Below, in pieces: positions 6,575 through 11,443 of a stretch of 11,443 nucleotides of DNA. This DNA comes from JAGVVZ01 sp964372465. Lineage in GTDB: Archaea > Aenigmatarchaeota > Aenigmatarchaeia > CG10238-14. The notes beneath the pieces were generated by a model. The model saw only the letters and a list, made by a program, of their open reading frames with translations, had not been told where the DNA came from and did no database searches. The translations under genes and the position numbers were made by a program. Position 1 is the stretch's first letter. Each line of letters starts with the position of its first letter. The stretch lies in contig CAYJRA010000024.1 of the NCBI GenBank assembly GCA_964372465.1, forward strand, positions 1 to 11,443, written 5' to 3'.

Positions 6575-6583
6575 TTTATATTA
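6575..6583 (-). promoter_or_regulatory. TATA box for the minD-glycosyltransferase unit
   Basis: TTTATATTA on the plus strand reads TAATATAAA on the minus strand. Centred near 6579, it predicts a transcript start near 6552, about 5 bases before the MinD ATG, so a nearly leaderless mRNA. A weaker AATTGATAAAATT element (about 5767-5777, minus) could give the glycosyltransferases an additional promoter. Confidence 0.5.
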
Positions 6584-6641
6584 CATATCGTTGGGAAAGT
6601 GAAAGGAATGACATAAATGTTTTTCTTTTCATTAGTTAGGT

Positions 6642-7193
6642 ATGAAAGAAAAAATTTTGTTACTAAGTGCCGTGGTATTTTCGCTGATAGTAATATCCTT
6701 TATTTCACTGGCATCTGCCAAACATTCTGCAACTAAATACGAATATCAAATAGGAACCGGGTTCGCCAACGGTCCTGTTGTAACAATGGCACCAAACGGA
6801 GATAAAATAGAAATTATTGGAAATGGTACTTTTGTTTTTGAAACAAAATCCATCACTGGCAACGGAACATTTGTGTATAAAGATAGGAATGGAAATATTA
6901 TAACCAACGGGACGTGGATCGCAAAATCATTATTATATTTCGATTCTTGGGGTGCTGGGAAAAAACAAAATATAACCAAAGAATTTGAAGGTGGAAGAGC
7001 TATGTTCTTAGTTCATTCAACTCCTTATTCTGGTGGTTCTGGCTTTGATGCAATAATGGTAATAGAATCCTTGCTTGGAAAATATCCGAAAAATGCAAAC
7101 GAAGGAATCGAATTGAGGGTGAAATTAGAACCCGGAAAAAGTCTGAATTTCCTGAAAAGAGTCAGTGGAGAAACCTTGTTTTTTAGAAAATAA
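6642..7193 (+). CDS. Secreted or cell-surface protein with four N-X-T sequons
   Basis: This 183-residue protein has a clear signal peptide: basic MKEK, a hydrophobic core at 5-22, and a likely cleavage after ASA at 26. The mature part is short-repeat, probably beta-rich. GNGTFVFETKSIT (60-72) is echoed by GNGTFVYKDRNGNIIT (73-88) and NGTWIAKSL (89-97). Four N-X-T sequons are present at N61, N74, N89 and N110, suited to archaeal N-glycosylation outside the cell. No cysteine, membrane anchor or catalytic motif is visible. The gene diverges from the MinD-glycosyltransferase unit. A weak CATAAATG element (6612-6619) lies 27 bases before the ATG, compatible with a leaderless mRNA. The function is not recognised. 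Confidence 0.8.
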   Translation: MKEKILLLSAVVFSLIVISFISLASAKHSATKYEYQIGTGFANGPVVTMAPNGDKIEIIGNGTFVFETKSITGNGTFVYKDRNGNIITNGTWIAKSLLYFDSWGAGKKQNITKEFEGGRAMFLVHSTPYSGGSGFDAIMVIESLLGKYPKNANEGIELRVKLEPGKSLNFLKRVSGETLFFRK

Positions 7194-7229
7194 TTGATAT
7201 CAGAATTAATTGATCCTCAAACACCGTCG

Positions 7230-7238
7230 TTTATAAAT
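7230..7238 (+). promoter_or_regulatory. TATA box for the deoxyribosyltransferase-like gene
   Basis: TTTATAAAT is a near-perfect archaeal TATA element. Its centre at 7234 is 27 bases before the ATG at 7261, which predicts a leaderless transcript and fixes the start codon. Confidence 0.7.
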
Positions 7239-7260
7239 CGTCGAAAAATATACTGAAATT

Positions 7261-7683
7261 ATGAAAATAACGATATGCGGCAGTCTGAAGTTTATCAAAG
7301 AAATGGATGCCGTCAAAAATGCTCTTGAAAAGGAAGGTCATGCTGTTTTATTGCCGCTTTCTGCAGAAACAGGACAAAGCAAAGAATGGTGGAATCAATT
7401 AAAATTTGAAAACATCAATAAATTTGCTTCTTTGAAGGGAGAAAGGATGAAGGGCCATTTTGATAAGATAAAATCTTCCGATGCAATCCTTGTATTGAAT
7501 TATGACAAAAATAACAAAAAGAATTACATAGGACCCAACACGCTGATAGAGATGGGAGTTGCATTTGATAACAACAAAAAAATATTCATTTTAAACGAAT
7601 TGACAAGAGACGATTTAAATTATGAGGAATTAATTTCGATGTCGCCTATTTGTTTGAACGGAAATCTAAAAAATATTCAATAA
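7261..7683 (+). CDS. Nucleoside 2-deoxyribosyltransferase-like protein
   Basis: This 140-residue Rossmann-like protein opens with MKITICGSLKF, where G7 and S8 form the usual phosphate-binding turn. It has SSDAILVLNYDK at 72-83, GPNTLIEMGVAF at 91-102 and KKIFILNEL at 106-114. That order (strand-Asp-strand, then a Glu-containing G..t..E.G.A helix) is typical of the nucleoside 2-deoxyribosyltransferase/DUF4406-like fold; E97 is in the position of the catalytic glutamate. Related enzymes cleave or exchange the base of nucleosides or nucleotides, as in salvage or house-cleaning, but many archaeal members are uncharacterised. It is a single gene with its own promoter, so there is no operon clue. 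Confidence 0.72.
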   Translation: MKITICGSLKFIKEMDAVKNALEKEGHAVLLPLSAETGQSKEWWNQLKFENINKFASLKGERMKGHFDKIKSSDAILVLNYDKNNKKNYIGPNTLIEMGVAFDNNKKIFILNELTRDDLNYEELISMSPICLNGNLKNIQ

Positions 7684-7720
7684 TTTATTGTGTAAAACAG
7701 TAAGTTTTATAAACTCTAAA

Positions 7721-7731
7721 AGTATATATTT
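7721..7731 (+). promoter_or_regulatory. TATA box for the cdc48 transcription unit
   Basis: AGTATATATTT, centred near 7726, lies 25 bases before the ATG at 7751. A second box, TTTTATAAAC (about 7705-7714), lies further upstream. Together they are the probable promoter of the small gene and cdc48. The first predicts a leaderless mRNA beginning at 7751. Confidence 0.6.
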
Positions 7732-7750
7732 TAGATCATCTAAACACTAA

Positions 7751-8089
7751 ATGATTGAAATGACAACAAGAGCCGTAATGATAACATTCAGTGTCAGGAG
7801 CAAGGAGTTCGACGGCAACTATGAAAGAAATAAATTTTTCAGAGAACTCTATGGATGGAAACAGATAATAAGGAAAGACGACAAAAAATATGAATATAAG
7901 AGGGAAGGTTTATTGAATGAAATCCCAAATATTAGAGTAGACCAATCTATGTTCATAATAATGCGAGAGCACATGGAGAGAATGAAGCAGTTTCTGGAGG
8001 AATGGGAGGATAAAATCAACTGGGATGAATTTGATGTTTTACTTAATGACCGGCAATCTAAATTATTAAGGAAGTGGTTGAATGAGTGA
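7751..8089 (+). CDS. Conserved-looking small protein encoded before cdc48
   Basis: I do not recognise a named family for this 112-residue protein. It has a short strand (AVMITFSVRS, 8-17), a basic region rich in Arg/Lys/Tyr (FRELYGWKQIIRKDDKKYEY, 30-49), IPNIRVDQSMFIIM (58-71), a charged helix (72-89, HMERMKQFLEEWEDK) and a short C-terminal helix. There is no signal peptide, membrane segment or cysteine. It overlaps the start of cdc48 by 8 bases, so the two are co-transcribed and probably translationally coupled. This suggests a Cdc48 partner or adaptor, but that rests only on gene order. An in-frame ATG at 7760 is an alternative start. Confidence 0.75.
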   Translation: MIEMTTRAVMITFSVRSKEFDGNYERNKFFRELYGWKQIIRKDDKKYEYKREGLLNEIPNIRVDQSMFIIMREHMERMKQFLEEWEDKINWDEFDVLLNDRQSKLLRKWLNE

Positions 8090-10388
8090 GATGAAAGATC
8101 AGGACAAAGAAGTTGAATTGAGGATAGGCGAACTTACTGCGAGGGAAGAGTTCGGAAGAGGCATCGTAAGAATTGATGCAAACACAATGCAGAAAATAGG
8201 TGTCAAAGAAGGGGATGTTGTAGAAGTAGAAGGATCCAGAAAGGTTGGAGCGATTGTGATAAGGGCGTATCCGTCTGATGCTGGTCTGAGTGTAATTAGA
8301 ATGGACGGTCTTGTCAGAAGAAACACGGGTGCGGGCGTCGGTGAAAATGTTAAAATCAGGAAGGGAGATGTTAAAGAAGCCAGATCTGTTACTCTAGCAC
8401 CGGCTCAAAAAAATGTTTTCATTCAAGTTCATCCGAATATCATAAAACAGAATATTTACTACAGACCTGTTTCTCAAGGTGACATAATAGTTCCCAGTCC
8501 TGTAGTAAGAAGAAGCGACAGGGCTCCTAGCATTTTCCAAGAATATTTTGGGTTTGATTTTGAGGATTTCTTCTTTTCACCAACAGGAGAGACAAGATTC
8601 GTTGTCACAAGCACAAACCCCAAGGGCATCGTAAGAATCACCGATGCAACTGAAATAGAAATACTGACACATCTGCCGAAAGGATTTGAATTGGAAAAGA
8701 GAAAAGTACCCACAGTAACATATGAAGATGTCGGCGGCATTCATCCGGCAATACACAAAGTAAGGGAAATGATCGAACTGCCGTTAAGGCATCCTGAACT
8801 GTTTGCTAGATTGGGTATAGAGCCGCCTAAAGGCGTTTTATTGCATGGACCGCCCGGCACGGGAAAAACTTTGCTGGCAAGGGCAGTGGCAAATGAAGCC
8901 GGTGCTAATTTCTATTCTATCAGCGGACCTGAAGTATTCTCAAGATGGTATGGTGGTACTGAGCAAAATCTAAGAAAAATATTTGAAGATGCAGAGAAGA
9001 GTGCACCGTCAATCATATTCATTGATGAAATAGATGCAATGGCACCCAAAAGAGAAGAGGTCGTCGGAGAGGTAGAGAAAAGAACTGTTTCACAGTTGCT
9101 TACGCTAATGGACGGATTGAAGAAACGCGGCAAAGTAGTTGTCATTGCTGCAACTAATAGACCTAATGCACTGGATCCTGCATTAAGAAGACCGGGAAGA
9201 TTTGACAGGGAAATTGAAATTCCTGTTCCTGACAAAAAAGGCAGAAGAGAGATTTTAGATATTCATGCAAGAAATATGCCTTTGGAAAAAGATGTCAACT
9301 TAGATCAAATAGCAGAGACCACATACGGCTTCGTAGGAGCTGATATGGAAGCTTTGATCAAAGAGGCTGCTATGTCTGCACTGAGAAGAATATTGCCAAA
9401 AATAAAATGGAAGGAAGAGGAAGAACTGCCAAAGGATGTTTTAGAGAAATTGATTGTTACCAAAAAAGACTTTCAGGAGGCGCTGAAGATGGTCGAACCT
9501 TCTGCGATGAGGGAGGTGCTGATAGAAATACCAAATGTAAGATGGAATGATATTGGTGGATTGGATGATGTTAAACAATCATTAAAAGAGGCTGTTGAAT
9601 GGCCGTTAACAATGAGCGAGAATTTTACCAAATTGGGAATAACGCCGCCCAGAGGCATATTGTTGTATGGACCACCCGGATGCGGCAAGACATTATTAGC
9701 AAAGGCTGTTGCATCGGAGAGTAATGCTAATTTCATTTCAATAAAAGGACCTGAGTTGCACTCGATGTGGTTTGGCGAAAGCGAGAGAAAGGTGAGGGAA
9801 TTATTCAAGAGAGCTAAGCAAGTAGCGCCGACAATCATTTTCTTTGATGAAATTGATGCGTTGATTCCTAAAAGAGGAATGAATAGAGGGGAAGACGCGA
9901 CTGAAAAAATAGTAGCTCAGCTGCTGGTAGAGATATCTGGTTTGGAAGACATGAAAGAGGTAGTTGTCATCGGTGCAACGAATAGGCCGGATATGCTTGA
10001 TCCTGCTTTATTAAGGCCGGGAAGATTTGACAGATTGATATTAGTTCCTCCACCAGATGAGAAAACCAGATTGAGGATATTGGAATTGAAGACGAAACAA
10101 ATGCCATTGAAAGGCGTGGATATAAAAAGATTGGCAAAGGAAACGGAAGGCTACTCGGGTGCGGATTTGGATGCCTTGGCAAGAGAAGCTGCAATGACAG
10201 CGCTTAGAGAGGATAAGAAGATTAATGAAGTGACAATGAAGCATTTTGAAAAGGCGATGAAAAACTTCAAGGCAAGCATCGACAGCAACATAATGGAATT
10301 CTATTCCAAGTTTGATACAAGACACAAAAGAAAGATGTTGACAGAAGCCAAGGGATTGGAAGACAGAACGATGAGCTATGTTGGATAA
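8082..10388 (+). CDS. cdc48: Cdc48/VAT-type double AAA+ ATPase
   Basis: This 768-residue protein is the archaeal p97 equivalent, a hexameric unfoldase that threads proteins for degradation or remodelling. The N-domain covers about 10-200. D1 has Walker A GPPGTGKT at 256-263, Walker B IIFIDEIDA at 311-319, pore loop SRWYGGTE at 287-294 and RRPGRFDR at 369-376. D2 has GPPGCGKT at 530-537, IIFFDEIDA at 585-593, pore loop SMWFGESE at 561-568 and LRPGRFDR at 644-651. Both ATPase sites look complete. The N-domain carries an extra aromatic and acidic stretch at about 145-170. The C-terminus (TMSYVG) lacks the penultimate tyrosine of a proteasome-docking HbYX motif. The start is supported by AAGGAAG (8068-8074) 7 bases upstream. 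The end overlaps the convergent downstream gene by 13 bases. Confidence 0.97.
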   Translation: MSEMKDQDKEVELRIGELTAREEFGRGIVRIDANTMQKIGVKEGDVVEVEGSRKVGAIVIRAYPSDAGLSVIRMDGLVRRNTGAGVGENVKIRKGDVKEARSVTLAPAQKNVFIQVHPNIIKQNIYYRPVSQGDIIVPSPVVRRSDRAPSIFQEYFGFDFEDFFFSPTGETRFVVTSTNPKGIVRITDATEIEILTHLPKGFELEKRKVPTVTYEDVGGIHPAIHKVREMIELPLRHPELFARLGIEPPKGVLLHGPPGTGKTLLARAVANEAGANFYSISGPEVFSRWYGGTEQNLRKIFEDAEKSAPSIIFIDEIDAMAPKREEVVGEVEKRTVSQLLTLMDGLKKRGKVVVIAATNRPNALDPALRRPGRFDREIEIPVPDKKGRREILDIHARNMPLEKDVNLDQIAETTYGFVGADMEALIKEAAMSALRRILPKIKWKEEEELPKDVLEKLIVTKKDFQEALKMVEPSAMREVLIEIPNVRWNDIGGLDDVKQSLKEAVEWPLTMSENFTKLGITPPRGILLYGPPGCGKTLLAKAVASESNANFISIKGPELHSMWFGESERKVRELFKRAKQVAPTIIFFDEIDALIPKRGMNRGEDATEKIVAQLLVEISGLEDMKEVVVIGATNRPDMLDPALLRPGRFDRLILVPPPDEKTRLRILELKTKQMPLKGVDIKRLAKETEGYSGADLDALAREAAMTALREDKKINEVTMKHFEKAMKNFKASIDSNIMEFYSKFDTRHKRKMLTEAKGLEDRTMSYVG

Positions 10389-10768
10389 TTCTTTATTTTA
10401 AACCTGTATTTGTTTTCATATCTGCTATCGAATATTATTTCATCATCTTCTTGCAAAACCATTGATATTGATTCAGGCATTTCTATACCTATTTCATTTC
10501 TAAAAACAAAATGTTCTTTTTGTCCTGATCTTGTGCCGTTCTGATAACCATAACAAGTTAGGCTGTCATCTTCTAATGTAATTGTAAGAATTCTTTGCCT
10601 TAGTAAAATTTCCCTGCAAACCAAATATAGCACTGCTTCATCTGTAGAAAATGAAGTACCCTGTATATTGATTGGTCTGCCTGCTTCTATTTTCAACTCA
10701 TTCTCATGGTAAGTTGATTCCACTAATCTTTTTGCTTCTTCTGAAACTGGCACCAAGGCATATGTCAT
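10376..10768 (-). CDS. Hypothetical protein, possible degenerate FHA-like fold
   Basis: This 130-residue protein belongs to no family I can name with confidence. Its C-terminal half follows the rhythm of a forkhead-associated (FHA) domain: RQRILTITLEDD at 57-68, YQNGT at 75-79 (like the StNGT turn), then ISMVLQEDDEIIFDS at 101-115 (like L..GD.I.iG) and YRFKI at 121-125. The Ser and His that would bind phosphothreonine are not evident, so phosphopeptide binding is doubtful. The N-terminal part has a helix (8-20) and RPINIQGTSFS at 31-41. There is no signal peptide or membrane helix. A TATA-like element (about 10788-10796) lies about 25 bases before the ATG. The gene converges on cdc48 with a 13-base overlap, so antisense effects are possible. 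Confidence 0.7.
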   Translation of the reverse strand: MTYALVPVSEEAKRLVESTYHENELKIEAGRPINIQGTSFSTDEAVLYLVCREILLRQRILTITLEDDSLTCYGYQNGTRSGQKEHFVFRNEIGIEMPESISMVLQEDDEIIFDSRYENKYRFKIKNYPT

Positions 10769-10787
10769 AAATCGAATTCACAAGTTA

Positions 10788-10797
10788 ATCTTAAATA
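10788..10797 (-). promoter_or_regulatory. TATA-like element for the FHA-like gene
   Basis: On the minus strand this reads TTATTTAAGA. Its centre near 10793 is about 25 bases from the ATG at 10768, the leaderless spacing seen for other genes here. The match to consensus is moderate. Confidence 0.4.
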
Positions 10798-10843
10798 ATC
10801 TATAATTTCTATCGAATAGGTTCATAAATCTTCTACAAATAAC

Positions 10844-10854
10844 TATTTAAAATA
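10844..10854 (+). promoter_or_regulatory. Probable TATA box for the TRAM-gene leader
   Basis: TATTTAAAATA, centred near 10849, is the best TATA-like element in the 234-base region before the TRAM gene. It predicts a start near 10872-10876 and so a leader of roughly 130 bases, unlike the leaderless neighbours. A weaker TTATTTAC at 10935-10942 would give a start near 10965 and a leader of about 40 bases. Confidence 0.5.
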
Positions 10855-10871
10855 CAAAACGTTAATTACAA

Positions 10872-10916
10872 ATGAAAATAACTCAAAAATGGGGGTACTT
10901 AAAAACAAGGAATTAA
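10872..10916 (+). CDS. Possible 14-codon upstream ORF in the TRAM leader
   Basis: The ATG at 10872 opens a 14-codon frame (MKITQKWGYLKTRN) that ends with TAA at 10914-10916. It lies about 24 bases beyond the centre of the TATA-like box, the distance at which leaderless genes start in this window. It could be translated as a leaderless leader peptide before the SD-driven TRAM gene. A chance frame of this length is quite possible, so confidence is low. Confidence 0.25.
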   Translation: MKITQKWGYLKTRN

Positions 10917-10918
10917 GT
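10897..10918 (+). promoter_or_regulatory. First potential hairpin in the TRAM leader
   Basis: ACTTAA (10897-10902) and TTAAGT (10913-10918) pair perfectly over a 10-base loop that contains AAGGA, a Shine-Dalgarno-like string. The stem covers the end of the small upstream ORF. It is short and AT-rich, hence only marginally stable. Confidence 0.35.
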
Positions 10919-10946
10919 CTCATTCTTTTTGAACTTATTTACTCAG

Positions 10947-10972
10947 AATCTCGAAAGAGTTTTCATGAGATT
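10947..10972 (+). promoter_or_regulatory. Second potential hairpin, just before the TRAM SD
   Basis: AATCTC (10947-10952) pairs with GAGATT (10967-10972). Inside, GAAA (10953-10956) pairs with TTTC (10961-10964) around a GAGT loop with a 2-base bulge on the 3' side. The alternative pairing ACTC (10941-10944) with GAGT (10957-10960) is mutually exclusive with part of it. Such a weak, switchable structure 15 bases before the SD could tune translation with temperature, which is an inference. Confidence 0.4.
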
Positions 10973-10976
10973 AATT

Positions 10977-10994
10977 ACTAAGGACTAAGGAGGT
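10977..10994 (+). promoter_or_regulatory. Strong Shine-Dalgarno built on a 7-bp tandem repeat
   Basis: ACTAAGG is repeated in tandem (10977-10983 and 10984-10990) and runs into AGGT, so the second copy forms AAGGAGGT (10987-10994), a near-perfect complement of the 16S 3' end. It is 8 bases before the ATG at 11003. The first copy gives a second, weaker SD-like string (AAGGA). This is the strongest ribosome-binding site in the window and fixes the TRAM start. Confidence 0.8.
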
Positions 10995-11002
10995 TAAAGT
11001 AT

Positions 11003-11410
11003 ATGGAAAGAAGGTCTTCGCGTGGAAGAGATTTTCGCAGAAGAGATGACAGAGACGGAAGAGGTGGAGGCTTTGGCGGAGGTTTCGGTGGTGGTTTCAG
11101 ACCAAGAAGCTTCGACAGAGACGACAACTTTGAGAAACCCGTAAAAATAGGGGAAAAATATGATGTAGAAATACAAGAAGTTGGATCAAAAGGTGACGGA
11201 ATAGCAAGAGTTAAAAACTTCGTTGTCTTTGTTGCCAACACACAAAAAGGCGAAAAATGCACGATTGAAATAAAGCAAGTTAGCAGAAGATTCGCAATAG
11301 GTGAAAAAACCGGAGAAGCTGGTTTGAAAGAGCCTGTTGGCGATGATGAAGATACAACGGGTGACGAATCGGAAGATTCGGAAGAAACTGAAGATGAAGA
11401 AGAATTGTAA
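11003..11410 (+). CDS. TRAM-domain RNA-binding protein with RGG-like head and acidic tail
   Basis: This 135-residue protein has three parts. Residues 1-42 are disordered and rich in Arg, Asp, Gly and Phe (GRDFRRRDDRDGRGGGFGGG, then a further GGGF repeat), resembling RGG/FGG RNA-binding tails. Residues about 46-101 form a TRAM domain, with GEKYDVEIQEVGSKGDGIARV and FVVFVANTQKGEKCTIEI, ending in the usual VSRRFAIGE. Residues about 112-135 are strongly acidic. Stand-alone TRAM proteins in archaea bind RNA, and some act as cold-responsive RNA chaperones, replacing bacterial Csp proteins. The basic head and acidic tail are additions to the bare TRAM domain of about 60-70 residues. They may allow self-association or an autoinhibitory contact. 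High expression is suggested by its strong ribosome-binding site. Confidence 0.9.
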   Translation: MERRSSRGRDFRRRDDRDGRGGGFGGGFGGGFRPRSFDRDDNFEKPVKIGEKYDVEIQEVGSKGDGIARVKNFVVFVANTQKGEKCTIEIKQVSRRFAIGEKTGEAGLKEPVGDDEDTTGDESEDSEETEDEEEL

Positions 11411-11420
11411 AAATGGGATT

Positions 11421-11443
11421 TAATTATTTTTTATTTTATTTTT
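11421..11443 (+). terminator. T-rich terminator after the TRAM gene
   Basis: A run of T tracts (TTATTTTTTATTTTATTTTT type) begins about 20 bases after the TRAM stop codon and reaches the window edge. Archaeal RNA polymerase terminates at oligo-T without needing a hairpin. No stable stem precedes it. Confidence 0.6.

Noticed and set aside
9473..9838. A 121-codon minus-strand frame inside cdc48
   Set aside because: It is the reverse of the D2 ATPase core, where strong codon bias leaves the opposite strand open; its composition is low-complexity Ser/Leu/Pro.
10371..10388. HbYX proteasome-docking motif at the Cdc48 C-terminus
   Set aside because: The last residues are SYVG; the tyrosine is third from the end rather than penultimate, so the motif is not met.

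Overview
The window is AT-rich archaeal chromosomal DNA. The evidence is a Cdc48/VAT-type double AAA+ ATPase, a stand-alone TRAM-domain protein, an archaeal-type MinD, archaeal VapBC and RHH/MazF toxin-antitoxin pairs, and promoters in which a TATA-like box sits about 24-28 bases before the start codon (leaderless or nearly leaderless mRNAs). The codon-compressed genes and the sequence style would fit a DPANN-type lineage, but the lineage is an inference and I cannot settle it from this window.

Layout. Positions 112-782 (minus) hold a vapBC pair. Positions 935-2410 (minus) hold a B12-binding radical SAM protein with an atypical CX7CX2C cluster motif. Positions 2539-3073 (plus) hold a second toxin-antitoxin pair (RHH-like antitoxin plus MazF/PemK-like toxin) with a repeat-rich promoter, so the radical SAM gene is bracketed by two such modules. 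Positions 3143-6547 (minus) hold a probable operon transcribed as MinD-like ATPase, Dpm1-like glycosyltransferase, membrane-anchored GT2 glycosyltransferase and EamA-type transporter; the last three overlap one another. This looks like a surface-glycan or lipid-linked sugar cluster with a membrane-targeting ATPase at its head. On the plus strand follow a secreted protein with four N-X-T sequons (6642-7193), a nucleoside 2-deoxyribosyltransferase-like protein (7261-7683), and a two-gene unit made of an unrecognised 112-residue protein and Cdc48 (7751-10388). A 130-residue protein with a possible degenerate FHA fold converges on and overlaps the end of cdc48 (10376-10768, minus). Last is a TRAM protein with an RGG-like head and an acidic tail (11003-11410, plus).

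The most unusual regulatory region is 10769-11002, upstream of the TRAM gene. Unlike the leaderless genes around it, this gene has a strong Shine-Dalgarno sequence made from a 7-base tandem repeat, preceded by two potential hairpins and a possible 14-codon leaderless upstream ORF. No intergenic stretch exceeds 300 bases. I saw no tRNA, rRNA, CRISPR array or insertion sequence.
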